From positions 124,001 to 188,000 of the forward strand of contig JAMLGU010000005.1 in the NCBI GenBank assembly GCA_023957575.1: 64,000 bases of DNA, in the 5' to 3' direction. Source of the DNA: Chitinophagaceae bacterium (GTDB lineage: Bacteria > Bacteroidota > Bacteroidia > Chitinophagales > Chitinophagaceae). Made by a program: the position numbers and the translations under genes. Below, one piece after another: positions 9,763 through 18,741 of the stretch; position 1 is the stretch's first letter, and each line of letters begins with the position of its first letter. Below the pieces are notes generated by a model that saw only the letters and a list, made by a program, of their open reading frames with translations, made no database searches and was not told where the DNA came from.

Positions 9763-11121
9763 ATGTTCAGGTACACTCCGACCTTGATAATTTTCCTGAT
9801 ACTCCTGTCCGCATTTTCCTCCTGCAAAAAGAATAATCCGACAGGGGGAACTCAAAATCAGGAACCGCCATCAACGCCTCCGGTAGTTGTAAAAAAATTA
9901 GCTACCGCTAATAGTGTGCTGGTGTTGAAAGAACTTTATACCGGAACAAAGGAAGCGAAGCGTTTGGCACAAAACAATCCGGCATCGGATTTTTCTCCTA
10001 CAGGATTTTATTTTCCACCGGGCGGAACCGTTACCATTAATCTTACTGCTATCAAAGGAAACCACAAACCGGTTTTGCTGGTAGGAACTTATTCACGGTA
10101 TAATAATAAATGGAATCCTACATCTTATACTTTAAATGCCGGAACAAATAATATTACCGATCCTTTGGGCGGCATTATGTATATCAGATTTGGAAATGAT
10201 TTTCCTGACAGTGAGGTGAGTCTGAAATTTGTGAGTGGATTTAAGCCGATTCCTTTTTTTCAAAGCGGAAAAACGACACAGAAAGAATGGGTACAAATGC
10301 TGGACAACCTCAAAGACGTGCCGGATGCACAATTGGTCGGAAGAAAAACGATTATTACTTTTTCGCTTGCTAATGCTGTTAAATACAAAAATGATGACCG
10401 ACAGGCATTAATAGACAAAGCAGATCGAGTCATAAATATTGAAGACAGTATCAGTGGCCTGTTTGGCCCCGATCCCATTGATCAGCCCAACCAGCATCGG
10501 TATTTACTTACCGAATCGGACAATCCCGATTATTATATGGCAGCTACTTATTACAGAACATGGTACAGAACAACTGATGCAGTACCGGCAATTTTAACTG
10601 CCGGTAATCTTACCTGGGGCCCCTGGCACGAACTGGGGCACATGCACCAGCAAGGCGCCTGGACCTGGAGCGAGCTGGGCGAAGTAACTGTAAACGTTTA
10701 TAGCCTGGCGGTTCAAAAGGCATTGGGTTTGCCTTCGCGATTAAAAGATGATAATACCTGGCAACAGGCAATGAGCTATTTGTCTCAACCCGAAAGTGCA
10801 AAAAATTTCAATGCTTCTTCGGTAAGCGTTTGGGTGAGGCTGTGCATGTTTCAGCAATTGAAACTGGCATTCGGCGATAGTTTTTATCATCAACTCCATC
10901 GCACGGCAAGGCGCGAAGTTTCGCTACCAACAACCAATGATGCAAAGATGAAATGGTTTATGATTCAGGCAAGCAAAATTTCGGGAAAGAATCTTTCTTC
11001 ATTTTTCAGAAAATGGGGGCTTGTTTTATCCACCTCCACCCTTACTGATGATGCCTATTCGGAAATAGCAAATTTAAATCTTCCCCTACCTGCCACCGAT
11101 ATTTCTTCATTAGTTGATTAG
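9763..11121 (+). CDS. M60-like (enhancin/mucinase-type) zinc metallopeptidase lipoprotein
   Basis: The ATG at 9763 is preferred over upstream in-frame starts because it begins a clean lipoprotein signal (…LLSAFSSC, Cys21) and avoids overlap with the epimerase. 452 residues. The zinc motif HELGH is at 289-293, with a downstream glutamate in WSELGEV (304 or 307), matching the HExxH-E pattern of peptidase family M60-like (PF13402). Upstream GGTVTINL is like the small beta domain common in these proteins. M60-like enzymes of gut and mucosal bacteria cleave mucin-type O-glycoproteins. Location at the end of a sialic-acid operon fits a surface mucinase that opens the glycoprotein for the sialidase. 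Confidence 0.88.
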   Translation: MFRYTPTLIIFLILLSAFSSCKKNNPTGGTQNQEPPSTPPVVVKKLATANSVLVLKELYTGTKEAKRLAQNNPASDFSPTGFYFPPGGTVTINLTAIKGNHKPVLLVGTYSRYNNKWNPTSYTLNAGTNNITDPLGGIMYIRFGNDFPDSEVSLKFVSGFKPIPFFQSGKTTQKEWVQMLDNLKDVPDAQLVGRKTIITFSLANAVKYKNDDRQALIDKADRVINIEDSISGLFGPDPIDQPNQHRYLLTESDNPDYYMAATYYRTWYRTTDAVPAILTAGNLTWGPWHELGHMHQQGAWTWSELGEVTVNVYSLAVQKALGLPSRLKDDNTWQQAMSYLSQPESAKNFNASSVSVWVRLCMFQQLKLAFGDSFYHQLHRTARREVSLPTTNDAKMKWFMIQASKISGKNLSSFFRKWGLVLSTSTLTDDAYSEIANLNLPLPATDISSLVD

Positions 11122-11147
11122 AGAAATAATCACAAATAAACAATTCA

Positions 11148-11420
11148 TCAATCCTTCAACTTCATCCTCACAATCACCGGATTGCTCTTGCGGTTTTGGG
11201 TGCGGAAGTACTGTTGCAAGGCAGGCGGATAATGAGAGTCTAATTTTTTGTTTGATTCATAGGCGCTAAAAATTCTTAATGAAGATACAGGACAATAAAT
11301 ATAATTATCAAAAAAATACAGGCCACTAAAATTTGTTCTCGCGCCGTTTTCTATTGGTAAATAAAAACAGGCAGCATCAGGTTTTATTCTTTCATAAGAA
11401 ATGAGTTTGGTAGTTTTAAA
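11148..11420 (-). pseudogene. Remnant of a coding region (C-terminal ~90 codons, no start)
   Basis: On the minus strand an open frame of about 90 codons ends in TGA at 11148. It reads as real protein (…YERIKPDAACFYLP… to the end …NPVIVRMKLKD). Two stop codons in tandem sit just upstream, and there is no usable ATG, GTG or TTG near the 5' end. Codon use is like that of neighbouring genes. It is best read as the surviving 3' end of a decayed gene, family not recognised. It fills most of the space between the M60-like gene and the porin. Confidence 0.5.
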
Positions 11421-11510
11421 TCATCACAAAATTTAACTACCCAAATTTATTATGATAAAAATCATCAGAGAAACTGTAAACACCACAATTACTTCAAAAT
11501 ATAATTCTTT

Positions 11511-11518
11511 TACCTTTG
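11511..11518 (+). promoter_or_regulatory. -7 element ahead of the porin gene
   Basis: TACCTTTG fits the TAnnTTTG consensus, 50 bp before the ATG at 11569. No -33 TTTG at standard spacing. Confidence 0.45.
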
Positions 11519-11568
11519 CCCCGATATTTCGATGGTAATTGCCTGCCTTATGCCCAAAAATCAAAAGA

Positions 11569-12693
11569 ATGAATAAAAGCATTTTACTTTTGGCAATTTT
11601 GTTAGTTCTGAGTTTTTTAACTTCGGCGCAGGAAAAACAGCCCAACAAAGATTCGATTAAAAACAAAGTGGTTAGCGGAAAAACAATTACAATTTCGGGC
11701 GTTTTGCAGCCCCGATATACGGTTTCGCTCACTCCGGGAGTGGATGTAAATGGCGCTCATTTTGACAGTGCAGCCAAAGCCATCAACAATAATTTTTCGC
11801 TGAGGCGGGTACGTTTTCAGGTGAAAGCACAGCTCAACGAGCATTTTGAAGCAGGGATATTAGTCAATTTTGCAGAGTTTGCCGGAAATCCCACCGGTAA
11901 AGTATTGGAAAATGCCTTTGTAAAATATAATATGAACCGTCATTTTCACCTGATGGCGGGTCAGTTCAGGCCGTTTATCGGAATAGAAGATGTGATACCC
12001 GCCGATCTGATACGTAGTGTGGACTTTACAAACGGCTATTACAGTTTAGGAAAAAACGGATGGCAAAGCTTTCAGGCAGGAGTGGCTGTTTTTGGAGATA
12101 TTTCAAAGAAATTAAGATACTACGCAGGTGTTCATAATGGCAATAGCAGAAACCAGGCTACCGACAATGATAACCGGAAGCACGTGTATGGCAGGTTGGA
12201 GGCAGATATTGCTAAAAACATCACATTAGGCGCTAATGCCGGATATGGCAGTTTTAAAAATACCAAAGGCGATATGTACGGCGCAGATGTGAAATCCAGT
12301 TTCAAACTGGGTAATAACTGGCATTTTGACTTAGATATGGCTTATAAAAACGGAACCAATTTTTCATATTTCGATACACTTAAGGTAAAACCCGCCTTAA
12401 AAGATATAAGGATTTCCAACTTCTATGCCATACCAATCATCCGGCACGATTTTAATTTGTCGGGGCTAAAAAGCATAGAATTTTCCAACAGATATGAATA
12501 CCTGACTGAAAGTAACCATTACAATCCAAATCCACGCCAAACCTTCACTCCCATGTTGGGATTTGAGTTTGTAGAAAAATATTCTGCCTTTTTTCAGATA
12601 GGCGCTGTTATAGATGCTTACAAGAACAATATTCCAAAAACAACAACTTACTCTCATAATACAATGGTAGCACAATTACAATTGAGATTTTAG
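11569..12693 (+). CDS. Outer-membrane porin of the phosphate-selective porin O/P type
   Basis: Start chosen at the ATG at 11569, which gives a normal signal peptide (MNKSILLLAILLVLSFL…SAQ); an upstream ATG at 11539 would put charged residues in front. 374 residues, rich in alternating beta strands, ending in an aromatic residue (LQLRF) as outer-membrane barrels do. The N-terminal phrase ITISGVLQPRYTVS and the block FSLRRVRFQVKAQLNEHFE are characteristic of the OprO/OprP family. The substrate cannot be told from sequence. It is followed by a strong intrinsic terminator. Confidence 0.82.
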   Translation: MNKSILLLAILLVLSFLTSAQEKQPNKDSIKNKVVSGKTITISGVLQPRYTVSLTPGVDVNGAHFDSAAKAINNNFSLRRVRFQVKAQLNEHFEAGILVNFAEFAGNPTGKVLENAFVKYNMNRHFHLMAGQFRPFIGIEDVIPADLIRSVDFTNGYYSLGKNGWQSFQAGVAVFGDISKKLRYYAGVHNGNSRNQATDNDNRKHVYGRLEADIAKNITLGANAGYGSFKNTKGDMYGADVKSSFKLGNNWHFDLDMAYKNGTNFSYFDTLKVKPALKDIRISNFYAIPIIRHDFNLSGLKSIEFSNRYEYLTESNHYNPNPRQTFTPMLGFEFVEKYSAFFQIGAVIDAYKNNIPKTTTYSHNTMVAQLQLRF

Positions 12694-12711
12694 CGCTCAA
12701 ATTATACTGAT

Positions 12712-12740
12712 AAAAAAACCTCCGGTTTCGGAGGTTTTTT
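12712..12740. terminator. Bidirectional intrinsic terminator
   Basis: Perfect 12-bp stem (12713-12724 with 12729-12740), loop GTTT, A-run on one side and T-run on the other. It serves the convergent porin (+) and RlpA-like (-) genes. Confidence 0.93.
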
Positions 12741-12760
12741 ATTACTGTAAATTTTTAATC

Positions 12761-13144
12761 TTACATAACATCCGGGCGGCTGTTATTAGTTAACACTTCT
12801 ACTTCTACAGGGATAATTCCATGCCCAAGACCCGAAATTTGTTGAAAAGCAGATTTACTTAAATCAACACGTCCGTTTAAATTAGGAGCCATTCTGTCAT
12901 TTACGACTACTTCCACACTCTTTCCGTTCTTTTTATTGGTAACTAATAATTTGGTACCTAATTTATAAGTGTTAGAAGCTGCTGTCTTCAAATGATCGCT
13001 ATAAACTGCTCCAGTTGCAGTTTTCCTACCATTAAATTTACTGTGGTAGTAGGTGGCTTTCAGGGTTTTCTTTGGTTTTTCCTGAGAAAAACTTACGATA
13101 GATAATGATAAAAAAGCTAATACCAAGAATAGTACTTTTTTCAT
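12761..13144 (-). CDS. RlpA-like protein, septal-ring lytic transglycosylase family domain
   Basis: 127 residues with a signal peptide (cleavage near SFSQE). The rest is one double-psi beta-barrel domain of the RlpA type: ATYYHSKFNGRKTATG (about 30-45), then VVVNDRMAPNLNGRVDLS (79-96), containing the conserved DR pair at 83-84. In RlpA the domain cuts or binds peptidoglycan lacking stem peptides. This version is short, with no SPOR domain. It is predicted to be periplasmic. It is monocistronic, between two terminators. Confidence 0.85.
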   Translation of the reverse strand: MKKVLFLVLAFLSLSIVSFSQEKPKKTLKATYYHSKFNGRKTATGAVYSDHLKTAASNTYKLGTKLLVTNKKNGKSVEVVVNDRMAPNLNGRVDLSKSAFQQISGLGHGIIPVEVEVLTNNSRPDVM

Positions 13145-13296
13145 GTAATGGATTTTAGTTAAACAATTACTTCAACATTTTCTGTCGAAGCGTTTACAAA
13201 ACTGAATCTGATCAATCAGTATTCCTTTATATCAGAATAAGTCGTTATCAACTTATTATTCAATTACACTCTATGCCTTTTGGCATTTTGAAGTTG

Positions 13297-13304
13297 CAAA
13301 GGTA
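13297..13304 (-). promoter_or_regulatory. -7 element ahead of the RlpA-like gene
   Basis: Reads TACCTTTG on the minus strand, matching TAnnTTTG. Transcription from here would give a leader of about 145 nt that includes a small hairpin (ATGCC/GGCAT near 13273-13286). No -33 box at normal spacing. Confidence 0.4.
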
Positions 13305-13318
13305 CTAATAAAAACTCT

Positions 13319-13355
13319 AAAAAGAGGTATTTTATTGTGTATATTACCTCTTTTT
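13319..13355 (-). terminator. Intrinsic terminator of rimO
   Basis: 11-bp perfect stem (13319-13329 with 13345-13355), reading AAAAAGAGGTA…TACCTCTTTTT on either strand. It lies about 85 bp downstream of the rimO stop. Confidence 0.75.
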
Positions 13356-13437
13356 TGAAAATTTTTATTCTTTTTTAAGGACATTTAATTCATATACAAT
13401 TGATTATCAATATATTATGAAAATATGTTAAAATTCA

Positions 13438-14748
13438 CTACTTTTCCACAATTCCTTCCAGATCATAGTCGTAAGCCCGTTCAATCCGTACATTATAAAA
13501 CTCTCCAAGGTTCAATTTTTGGTCTCCGGCGATAATAACTTCATTATCCACTTCCACACTGTCAAACTCGGTACGGCCAAGATAGCGGCCTGCTTCGCGC
13601 TTGTCAATAATCGTTTTAAAGGTTTTGCCCACTTTTTCCTGATTCAGCTCAAACGATATTTCCTGCTGAAACTCCATAATTTCCTGTGCCCTTCTTTCCT
13701 TTTCATCCTGAGAAATATCGTCGTTCAGAAGGTAAGCGCCTGTATCTTCTTCATGTGAATAGGTAAAAATACCCACCCTGTCAAACCGGTGTTTTCCCAA
13801 AAACTCCTTTAATTTTTCCACATCATCCTGCGTTTCGCCCGGGAAACCTGTTATCAAAGTAGTGCGCAAGCAAAGCCCGGGTACTTTCTCCCTCACTGTG
13901 GCAATCAGGTCTTCCATCTCCTGCCGGGTAATTTGCCTTCTCATTGCTTCCAGAATCTTATCGGAAGCATGTTGTATGGGCATGTCTAAATAATTGCAAA
14001 TATTATCGCGCTGGCGCATTACATCCAGAATCTCTATCGGAAACTTGCTCGGATAAGCATAGTGCAGCCTGATCCATTCCAAGCCATTGATATCGGCAAG
14101 GCGGTTCAGCAAATCGGGTAACATTCTTTTTTTATAAATGTCTAACCCGTAGTAAGTAAGTTCCTGTGCAATCAACATCACCTCCTTCACACCTTTTCTC
14201 ACTAAGTTTTCGGTTTCTTTCACTAATTCCTCAATTGGTTTGCTCACGTGGCCGCCACGCATCAGCGGGATGGCACAAAAAGCACAGGTTCGGTTGCAAC
14301 CCTCCGATATTTTAAGGTAGGCATAATGTTTAGGCGTAGCCAGAAAACGCTCACCTACTAATTCGGTCTTATAGTCTGCCTCAAACTGCTTCAGGATGGC
14401 GGGTAGTTCCATAGTGCCGAAAAAAGCATCTACCTCAGGTATTTCATCTTCTAAATTTCGCTTGTAGCGCTCGCTCAGGCAGCCGGTTACATACAGCTTG
14501 TCAATCCTTCCTCTTTTCTTCAATTCTGCCTGCTCCAGAATGGTGTTGATGCTTTCTTCCTTGGCTTTATCAATAAAACCGCAGGTATTGATAACCACTA
14601 TATTATGGTCATTTTTTCGGTTTTCATGCACTACATCAATGTCATTGGCCCTCAGTTGCCCGCTTAGTACCTCGCTATCCACCATATTTTTGCTGCATCC
14701 AAGGGTAATGATGTTTACTTTATCTTTCTTTAATGTTTTTGTTTTCAA
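13438..14748 (-). CDS. rimO: Ribosomal protein S12 methylthiotransferase
   Basis: 436 residues, full length. Order: N-terminal UPF0004 domain with three cluster cysteines (C18 in LGCSKN, C56 in INTCGF, C90 in VTGC), the radical-SAM domain with C151-x3-C155-x2-C158 (CNRTCAFC), and a C-terminal TRAM domain. It adds a methylthio group to Asp in ribosomal protein uS12. The ITLGCSKNMVDSE start and GHVSKPIEE phrase are typical of RimO and separate it from MiaB. Cytosolic. Nothing is odd about it. Confidence 0.96.
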   Translation of the reverse strand: MKTKTLKKDKVNIITLGCSKNMVDSEVLSGQLRANDIDVVHENRKNDHNIVVINTCGFIDKAKEESINTILEQAELKKRGRIDKLYVTGCLSERYKRNLEDEIPEVDAFFGTMELPAILKQFEADYKTELVGERFLATPKHYAYLKISEGCNRTCAFCAIPLMRGGHVSKPIEELVKETENLVRKGVKEVMLIAQELTYYGLDIYKKRMLPDLLNRLADINGLEWIRLHYAYPSKFPIEILDVMRQRDNICNYLDMPIQHASDKILEAMRRQITRQEMEDLIATVREKVPGLCLRTTLITGFPGETQDDVEKLKEFLGKHRFDRVGIFTYSHEEDTGAYLLNDDISQDEKERRAQEIMEFQQEISFELNQEKVGKTFKTIIDKREAGRYLGRTEFDSVEVDNEVIIAGDQKLNLGEFYNVRIERAYDYDLEGIVEK

Positions 14749-14782
14749 TTCAGATAATTTATTATGATATTCAAAGAATCTG

Positions 14783-14790
14783 CAAAGGTA
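14783..14790 (-). promoter_or_regulatory. -7 element ahead of rimO
   Basis: Reads TACCTTTG on the minus strand, 35 bp before the rimO start. A TTTG sits further upstream (14816-14819), with slightly longer spacing than usual. Confidence 0.5.
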
Positions 14791-15376
14791 AATTATCTGA
14801 AATAAATAATTTGTGCAAAAACGTTATGCCTTGACCTGCCGGAATTGTTTAGCAAAAAATCAGGGAAGAGAAACTAACTCCTTTTCAATTAGCAATCCCT
14901 TTCACGATGTGTATGAAAAGCAAAAAAACTCAAAAAATGGAATGAATTGAAAAGAATGTGGTTTCCATGATAAAGATTCCAAAATGGTTGGCAGTAAAAA
15001 AATATGTATTGAAATTTATTTAAAAAGATTATGTAAAAATCAGTACAAAATTGTTTTGGTAAAACGTAAAAGATTGTACTTTTAGGGCAACCTGCCAAAG
15101 AAATGAGGATAATGATAAAATTCGGAAATTGATTGGTAGAAATTTAATTATTTAAGAAGATTATTTAGGATGATTACAAGTTTTGTATATGGTCAGGTCC
15201 ATTTATTTTGTTTAAATGTTAATATGGAATATCCCCCGAAGCGATTTATGCAATTGAAACAAAAAACCAAATACAAACAAAACAACAAACAAATTGAAAA
15301 TAAATAATACCCAACTTTTCTTTTGGGTTTTATAGAAAATTAAGAGACAATAAAGTATTGAAAGAGAAAACGAATA
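14791..15376. other. AT-rich intergenic stretch without a recognised gene
   Basis: About 590 bp between rimO and a small membrane-protein gene. Very AT-rich, several short open frames with no protein-like composition. No RNA gene, clear promoter or repeat was recognised. Confidence 0.6.
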
Positions 15377-15778
15377 ATGATTAATCAAAAAAATTTAATT
15401 AAGACCCTAATGGGGTTGACATTTTTAGTTATGTCTTTTCACTTATTCATTCTTTTCAAAATAATTCCCTTTAACATAGTCTGGGGAGGACAATTCAAAT
15501 CTGAGCAGGAAATGTATGTGTTTGAAAGCATTTCTATTATTTTAAATTCGCTTTTGTTATGGGTGCTTTCATTAAAAAACCAGAATGTAAAGCATAAATT
15601 TATTGACATAACACTATGGTTTTTTTTCATCATTTTCTTTTTAAATACTATCGGTAACTTATTTGCTCAAACTAACTTCGAAAAATTCTTTTCTATTTTT
15701 ACATTACTTTTCGCATTGTTCTTGTTTAAAATTTTATGGAAGAAAAAAGGAAAACCTACGAAACAAGAAAAAACATAA
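15377..15778 (+). CDS. Small integral membrane protein of unknown function
   Basis: 133 residues with four predicted membrane helices (about 10-29, 50-66, 72-92 and 101-121) and a basic tail (KKKGKPTKQEK). The short loop after helix 1 contains IVWGGQFKSEQEMYVFESIS, a stretch that recurs in small uncharacterised Bacteroidota membrane proteins as far as I recall. No enzyme motif is present. It stands alone on the + strand between rimO and tilS, which are both on the minus strand. Protein-like composition and four clean helices support a real gene. Confidence 0.65.
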   Translation: MINQKNLIKTLMGLTFLVMSFHLFILFKIIPFNIVWGGQFKSEQEMYVFESISIILNSLLLWVLSLKNQNVKHKFIDITLWFFFIIFFLNTIGNLFAQTNFEKFFSIFTLLFALFLFKILWKKKGKPTKQEKT

Positions 15779-16153
15779 AACTGATATTTGCTAAAATCCA
15801 GCCTGCTATTCCAAATGATATAGCAAGAAATAGAAATCCGGAAAAAGTTCCTTATTTCTGTTATTATTCTGATAATACACACTGGACTTGAAGGAAGTCG
15901 ATAGCACACCTCGATAGTTGAGATTGTCTGTAACCAAGCAAAGGCCATAGCCAATATTACGAACTTACTGACTTCTGGCAACTTACTATTTTATTGAAGA
16001 ATAACGGTCAATCATAGATATACTCAGAGAGAAAAAAATTACATTTGCCATGAGAGGAGTACTTTTGTTCTGCGACCTCTAAAGATAAGCTTTACAGGCT
16101 CAAATACCGTTTCTTATTTTTTAGGTTTAGGTCGCTATTGTTTTCAAGAAAGT
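15779..16153. other. Intergenic stretch, possibly with decayed coding sequence
   Basis: 375 bp between convergent genes. The minus strand around 15890-15985 reads as a short hydrophobic protein-like segment, but it has no family resemblance I can name and breaks up quickly. No terminator with a clear stem was found. Confidence 0.4.
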
Positions 16154-17500
16154 TTATTTTGACCTGAGTTCTAACTGAATTATTTTTTCGGTACTAAGCG
16201 TTATTTTAAACCGATTATCAATTCTGTATCCCAAAACCCAGATTATCTTTTTGTTCATCTCTACTACCCACACCCTCTCCTTCTCAATCAACGATAATTT
16301 TTTATCAATCAAAAATCTTGATACTTTTTTCTTTTTGGGCATACCTAATGGGTAAAAATAATCTCCGGTTTTCCAGGGGCGCAAAATCAAAGGGAAAGAA
16401 ATATTTTTTGCATCCAACATAGTAATAGCATCATCAGCAGAAATTTGAGAAGGAACATCAGCCATCTCCTTAACAATAACAGTTCCGCCGGCAAACGCAT
16501 ATTCGCCAAAACCCTCCATGATGACCGAAGTGTTTTCTGATTCTTTCAAAGGTGAAATAATCAGATGCCTTCGGTCTTTCAAAATTCTGTGAGTGGGAGA
16601 AACTATATACTTGCCTGATTCACTGTCCAATAAATTAATTATTTCAGAAACCTGCCCTGATGTAAAGCCGTACTCCCTCACTATTTCAAAAAGTATGGTA
16701 GCTACTGCATCCGACTTTTGCAACAATAAAACCGGCAAGAACCATTCATTTCCTTTGGGCACCATCATTTTTTTTCTATGTTGCTCAATTGCCTGCCGAT
16801 AAAGCAAAGACACCTCCTTCATTCGTTCAATATTGCTCAAAATATTTTCTGAAGCTTCCGGAAAAATTTTTTCAATCATCGGCAACACAGTATTTCGAAA
16901 ATAATTTCTGGTATAATCATCATGCAAATTACTTTCATCCTGAACGTAGGGCAGTTTATTCTTCTCAATAAAATTTTCAAGCTCACTCCTTCTGGCAAAT
17001 AACAAAGGCCGTCTGATTTTTCCGTTTTTGGATTTGATGCCCGTTAAACCGCGAATACCCGTACCTCTGAAAAAACTCATCAGCACTGTTTCCACATTGT
17101 CGTCAGCGTGGTGGGCCGTCAGTATATAATCATAATTATTTTCTTTTCTTACTTGCTCAAACCAATGGTAACGCAATTCCCTTGCTGCCACTTGTGTGGA
17201 TACTTTGTTTTCTTCTGCGTATTTTTTTGTATCAAACTTTACAGAAAAAAAAGGCACCTCCAGCTGAGCTGCCAAAGACGCTACAAACCGCTCATCCCTC
17301 TCACTGTCATCTCCCCGCAACTGAAAATTGCAATGCACAACAGCAAATTTCAAACCCGAATGACGACAAAGCTGACACAGCGCCACAGAGTCCACTCCGC
17401 CGCTAACAGCTACCAATAATTTACTTTTGGGGTCAAAAAGATTTTGACTTTTATAGTTTTTTATAAATAGATTTAATAAATCCATATAATGAAAATACAT
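16154..17500 (-). CDS. tilS: tRNA(Ile)-lysidine synthase
   Basis: 448 residues. The PP-loop ATP motif SGGVDS is at 33-38, followed by the TilS-type RGDDSERDE and RELRYHWFE segments, HHADDNVET, and GTGIRGLTGI. The C-terminal TilS domain, with RPWKTGDYFYPLGMPKKKKVSRFLID, is also present. It converts C34 of the tRNA-Ile CAU anticodon to lysidine, so AUA can be read. Either M1 or M6 (MDLLNLF) could be the start. The TPR gene ends 12 bp upstream, suggesting co-transcription. Confidence 0.95.
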   Translation of the reverse strand: MYFHYMDLLNLFIKNYKSQNLFDPKSKLLVAVSGGVDSVALCQLCRHSGLKFAVVHCNFQLRGDDSERDERFVASLAAQLEVPFFSVKFDTKKYAEENKVSTQVAARELRYHWFEQVRKENNYDYILTAHHADDNVETVLMSFFRGTGIRGLTGIKSKNGKIRRPLLFARRSELENFIEKNKLPYVQDESNLHDDYTRNYFRNTVLPMIEKIFPEASENILSNIERMKEVSLLYRQAIEQHRKKMMVPKGNEWFLPVLLLQKSDAVATILFEIVREYGFTSGQVSEIINLLDSESGKYIVSPTHRILKDRRHLIISPLKESENTSVIMEGFGEYAFAGGTVIVKEMADVPSQISADDAITMLDAKNISFPLILRPWKTGDYFYPLGMPKKKKVSRFLIDKKLSLIEKERVWVVEMNKKIIWVLGYRIDNRFKITLSTEKIIQLELRSK

Positions 17501-17512
17501 TCGTTTTAAGAA

Positions 17513-17827
17513 TTACAAATCCGATAGTTCCTCCCATGCCGATTTAAGTTCATTGAAGGCATGGTTGTCGCTATGTTCCTTTGCCTTAGCCATCCCAAAT
17601 TCATACACATCCATCGCCTCCTGCTGCTCTCCCATTCTTTCATACAATTTTCCCAAATGATAATAACTGCCCACATAGTCGGGGTTGGCGTTCAGCAAAT
17701 CTCTCAAAACCTGATGAGCCGCAATAAGGTCGTCAACCTTCATATATTCGAGCGCCAGAGCATGCTGCACAAAACTGTCATTCGGGTTTTCTTCCAGAAA
17801 GGATAAGAGCCTGTCAATCTTTTCCAT
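17513..17827 (-). CDS. Small TPR protein
   Basis: 104 residues made of two to three tetratricopeptide repeats (for example NDSFVQHALALEYMKVDD and DYVGSYYHLGKLYERMGEQQEAMDVYEFGM). No signal peptide, so probably cytosolic. TPRs bind partner proteins; the partner is unknown. It precedes tilS by 12 bp on the same strand and is divergent from the etf genes. Confidence 0.8.
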   Translation of the reverse strand: MEKIDRLLSFLEENPNDSFVQHALALEYMKVDDLIAAHQVLRDLLNANPDYVGSYYHLGKLYERMGEQQEAMDVYEFGMAKAKEHSDNHAFNELKSAWEELSDL

Positions 17828-17843
17828 AATTTTTCTGAATTTA

Positions 17844-17874
17844 TTTGCTGAATAATTTTTAATCTTTATTTTTG
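17844..17874 (+). promoter_or_regulatory. Bacteroidota promoter of etfBA
   Basis: TTTG at 17844-17847, a 19-bp spacer, and TATTTTTG at 17867-17874: a full match to the TTTG/TAnnTTTG promoter. The etfB ATG is 49 bp downstream. Confidence 0.8.
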
Positions 17875-17923
17875 TCAGATAGTTGCATAAACAACTATTT
17901 TTAAATCATCAAAATAAGCCAAT

Positions 17924-18667
17924 ATGAAGATTTTAGTATGTATAAGTAAAACCCCTGATACCACTGCAAAAATAGCTTTCACAGACAATAACACGAAATT
18001 TGACACCAATGGTGTGCAATGGATTATCAATCCCAGTGATGAGTATTACGCCTTAGTTCGCTCCATCGAACTAAAAGAGGCAGACGCTTCCATTACCATT
18101 CATCTTGTAAATGTAGGCGGCGCAGACAATGATGCCATCATCAGAAAAGCATTCGCACTTGGCGGAGATGAAGCCATCAGGGTAAATGCAGAGAATTTGG
18201 ACAGTTATGGCATCGCTGCACAAATAGTAGCCGTAGCCAAAGACGGAAGTTACGATTTAATTATGCTTGGGAAAGAAACTATTGATTACAACGGTAGTTC
18301 TGTAGGCGGTATGTTGGCCGAAATGCTAAACCTGCCTTTGGTTTCATTGGCTACGAAATTAGACCTCTCGGCAAACACAGCCACCATTACCCGTGAGATA
18401 GAAGGAGGTGAAGAAGTGTGTGAAGTGAATCTGCCGGTGGTTGTCAGTTGCAATCAGGGTATGGCATTGCAACGCATTCCAAATATGCGCGGCATCATGG
18501 CAGCAAGGACGAAACCGTTGAAAGTGGTAGAGCCGGTAGCGGTGGAAGCCCTTACCGAAACAACCGAATACAGTCTGCCACCAGCAAAATCGGGCGTAAA
18601 ACTGATTGACCCGGATAATATCCCTGAATTGGTAAGACTTCTGAAAGACGAAGCAAAGGTGATTTAG
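17924..18667 (+). CDS. etfB: Electron transfer flavoprotein, beta subunit
   Basis: 247 residues, standard length. Starts MKILVCISKTPDTTAKI, and shows the ETF-beta/FixA signature around VSCNQGMALQRIPNMRGIMAARTKPLKV (about 170-197). It binds AMP and forms a heterodimer with EtfA, passing electrons from acyl-CoA dehydrogenases to ETF:quinone oxidoreductase. EtfA follows after 74 bp. A full Bacteroidota promoter precedes it. Confidence 0.95.
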   Translation: MKILVCISKTPDTTAKIAFTDNNTKFDTNGVQWIINPSDEYYALVRSIELKEADASITIHLVNVGGADNDAIIRKAFALGGDEAIRVNAENLDSYGIAAQIVAVAKDGSYDLIMLGKETIDYNGSSVGGMLAEMLNLPLVSLATKLDLSANTATITREIEGGEEVCEVNLPVVVSCNQGMALQRIPNMRGIMAARTKPLKVVEPVAVEALTETTEYSLPPAKSGVKLIDPDNIPELVRLLKDEAKVI

Positions 18668-18741
18668 GCAGTTTATAGAAAATTTGCTGAATAACCCAAA
18701 AAGATAAAATAAAAATACTCATCACTTAACAGAAAAATATA

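Noticed and set aside
15667..15981. 104-codon minus-strand frame
   Set aside because: It overlaps the 3' end of the small membrane-protein gene, and its composition is not protein-like beyond one hydrophobic stretch.
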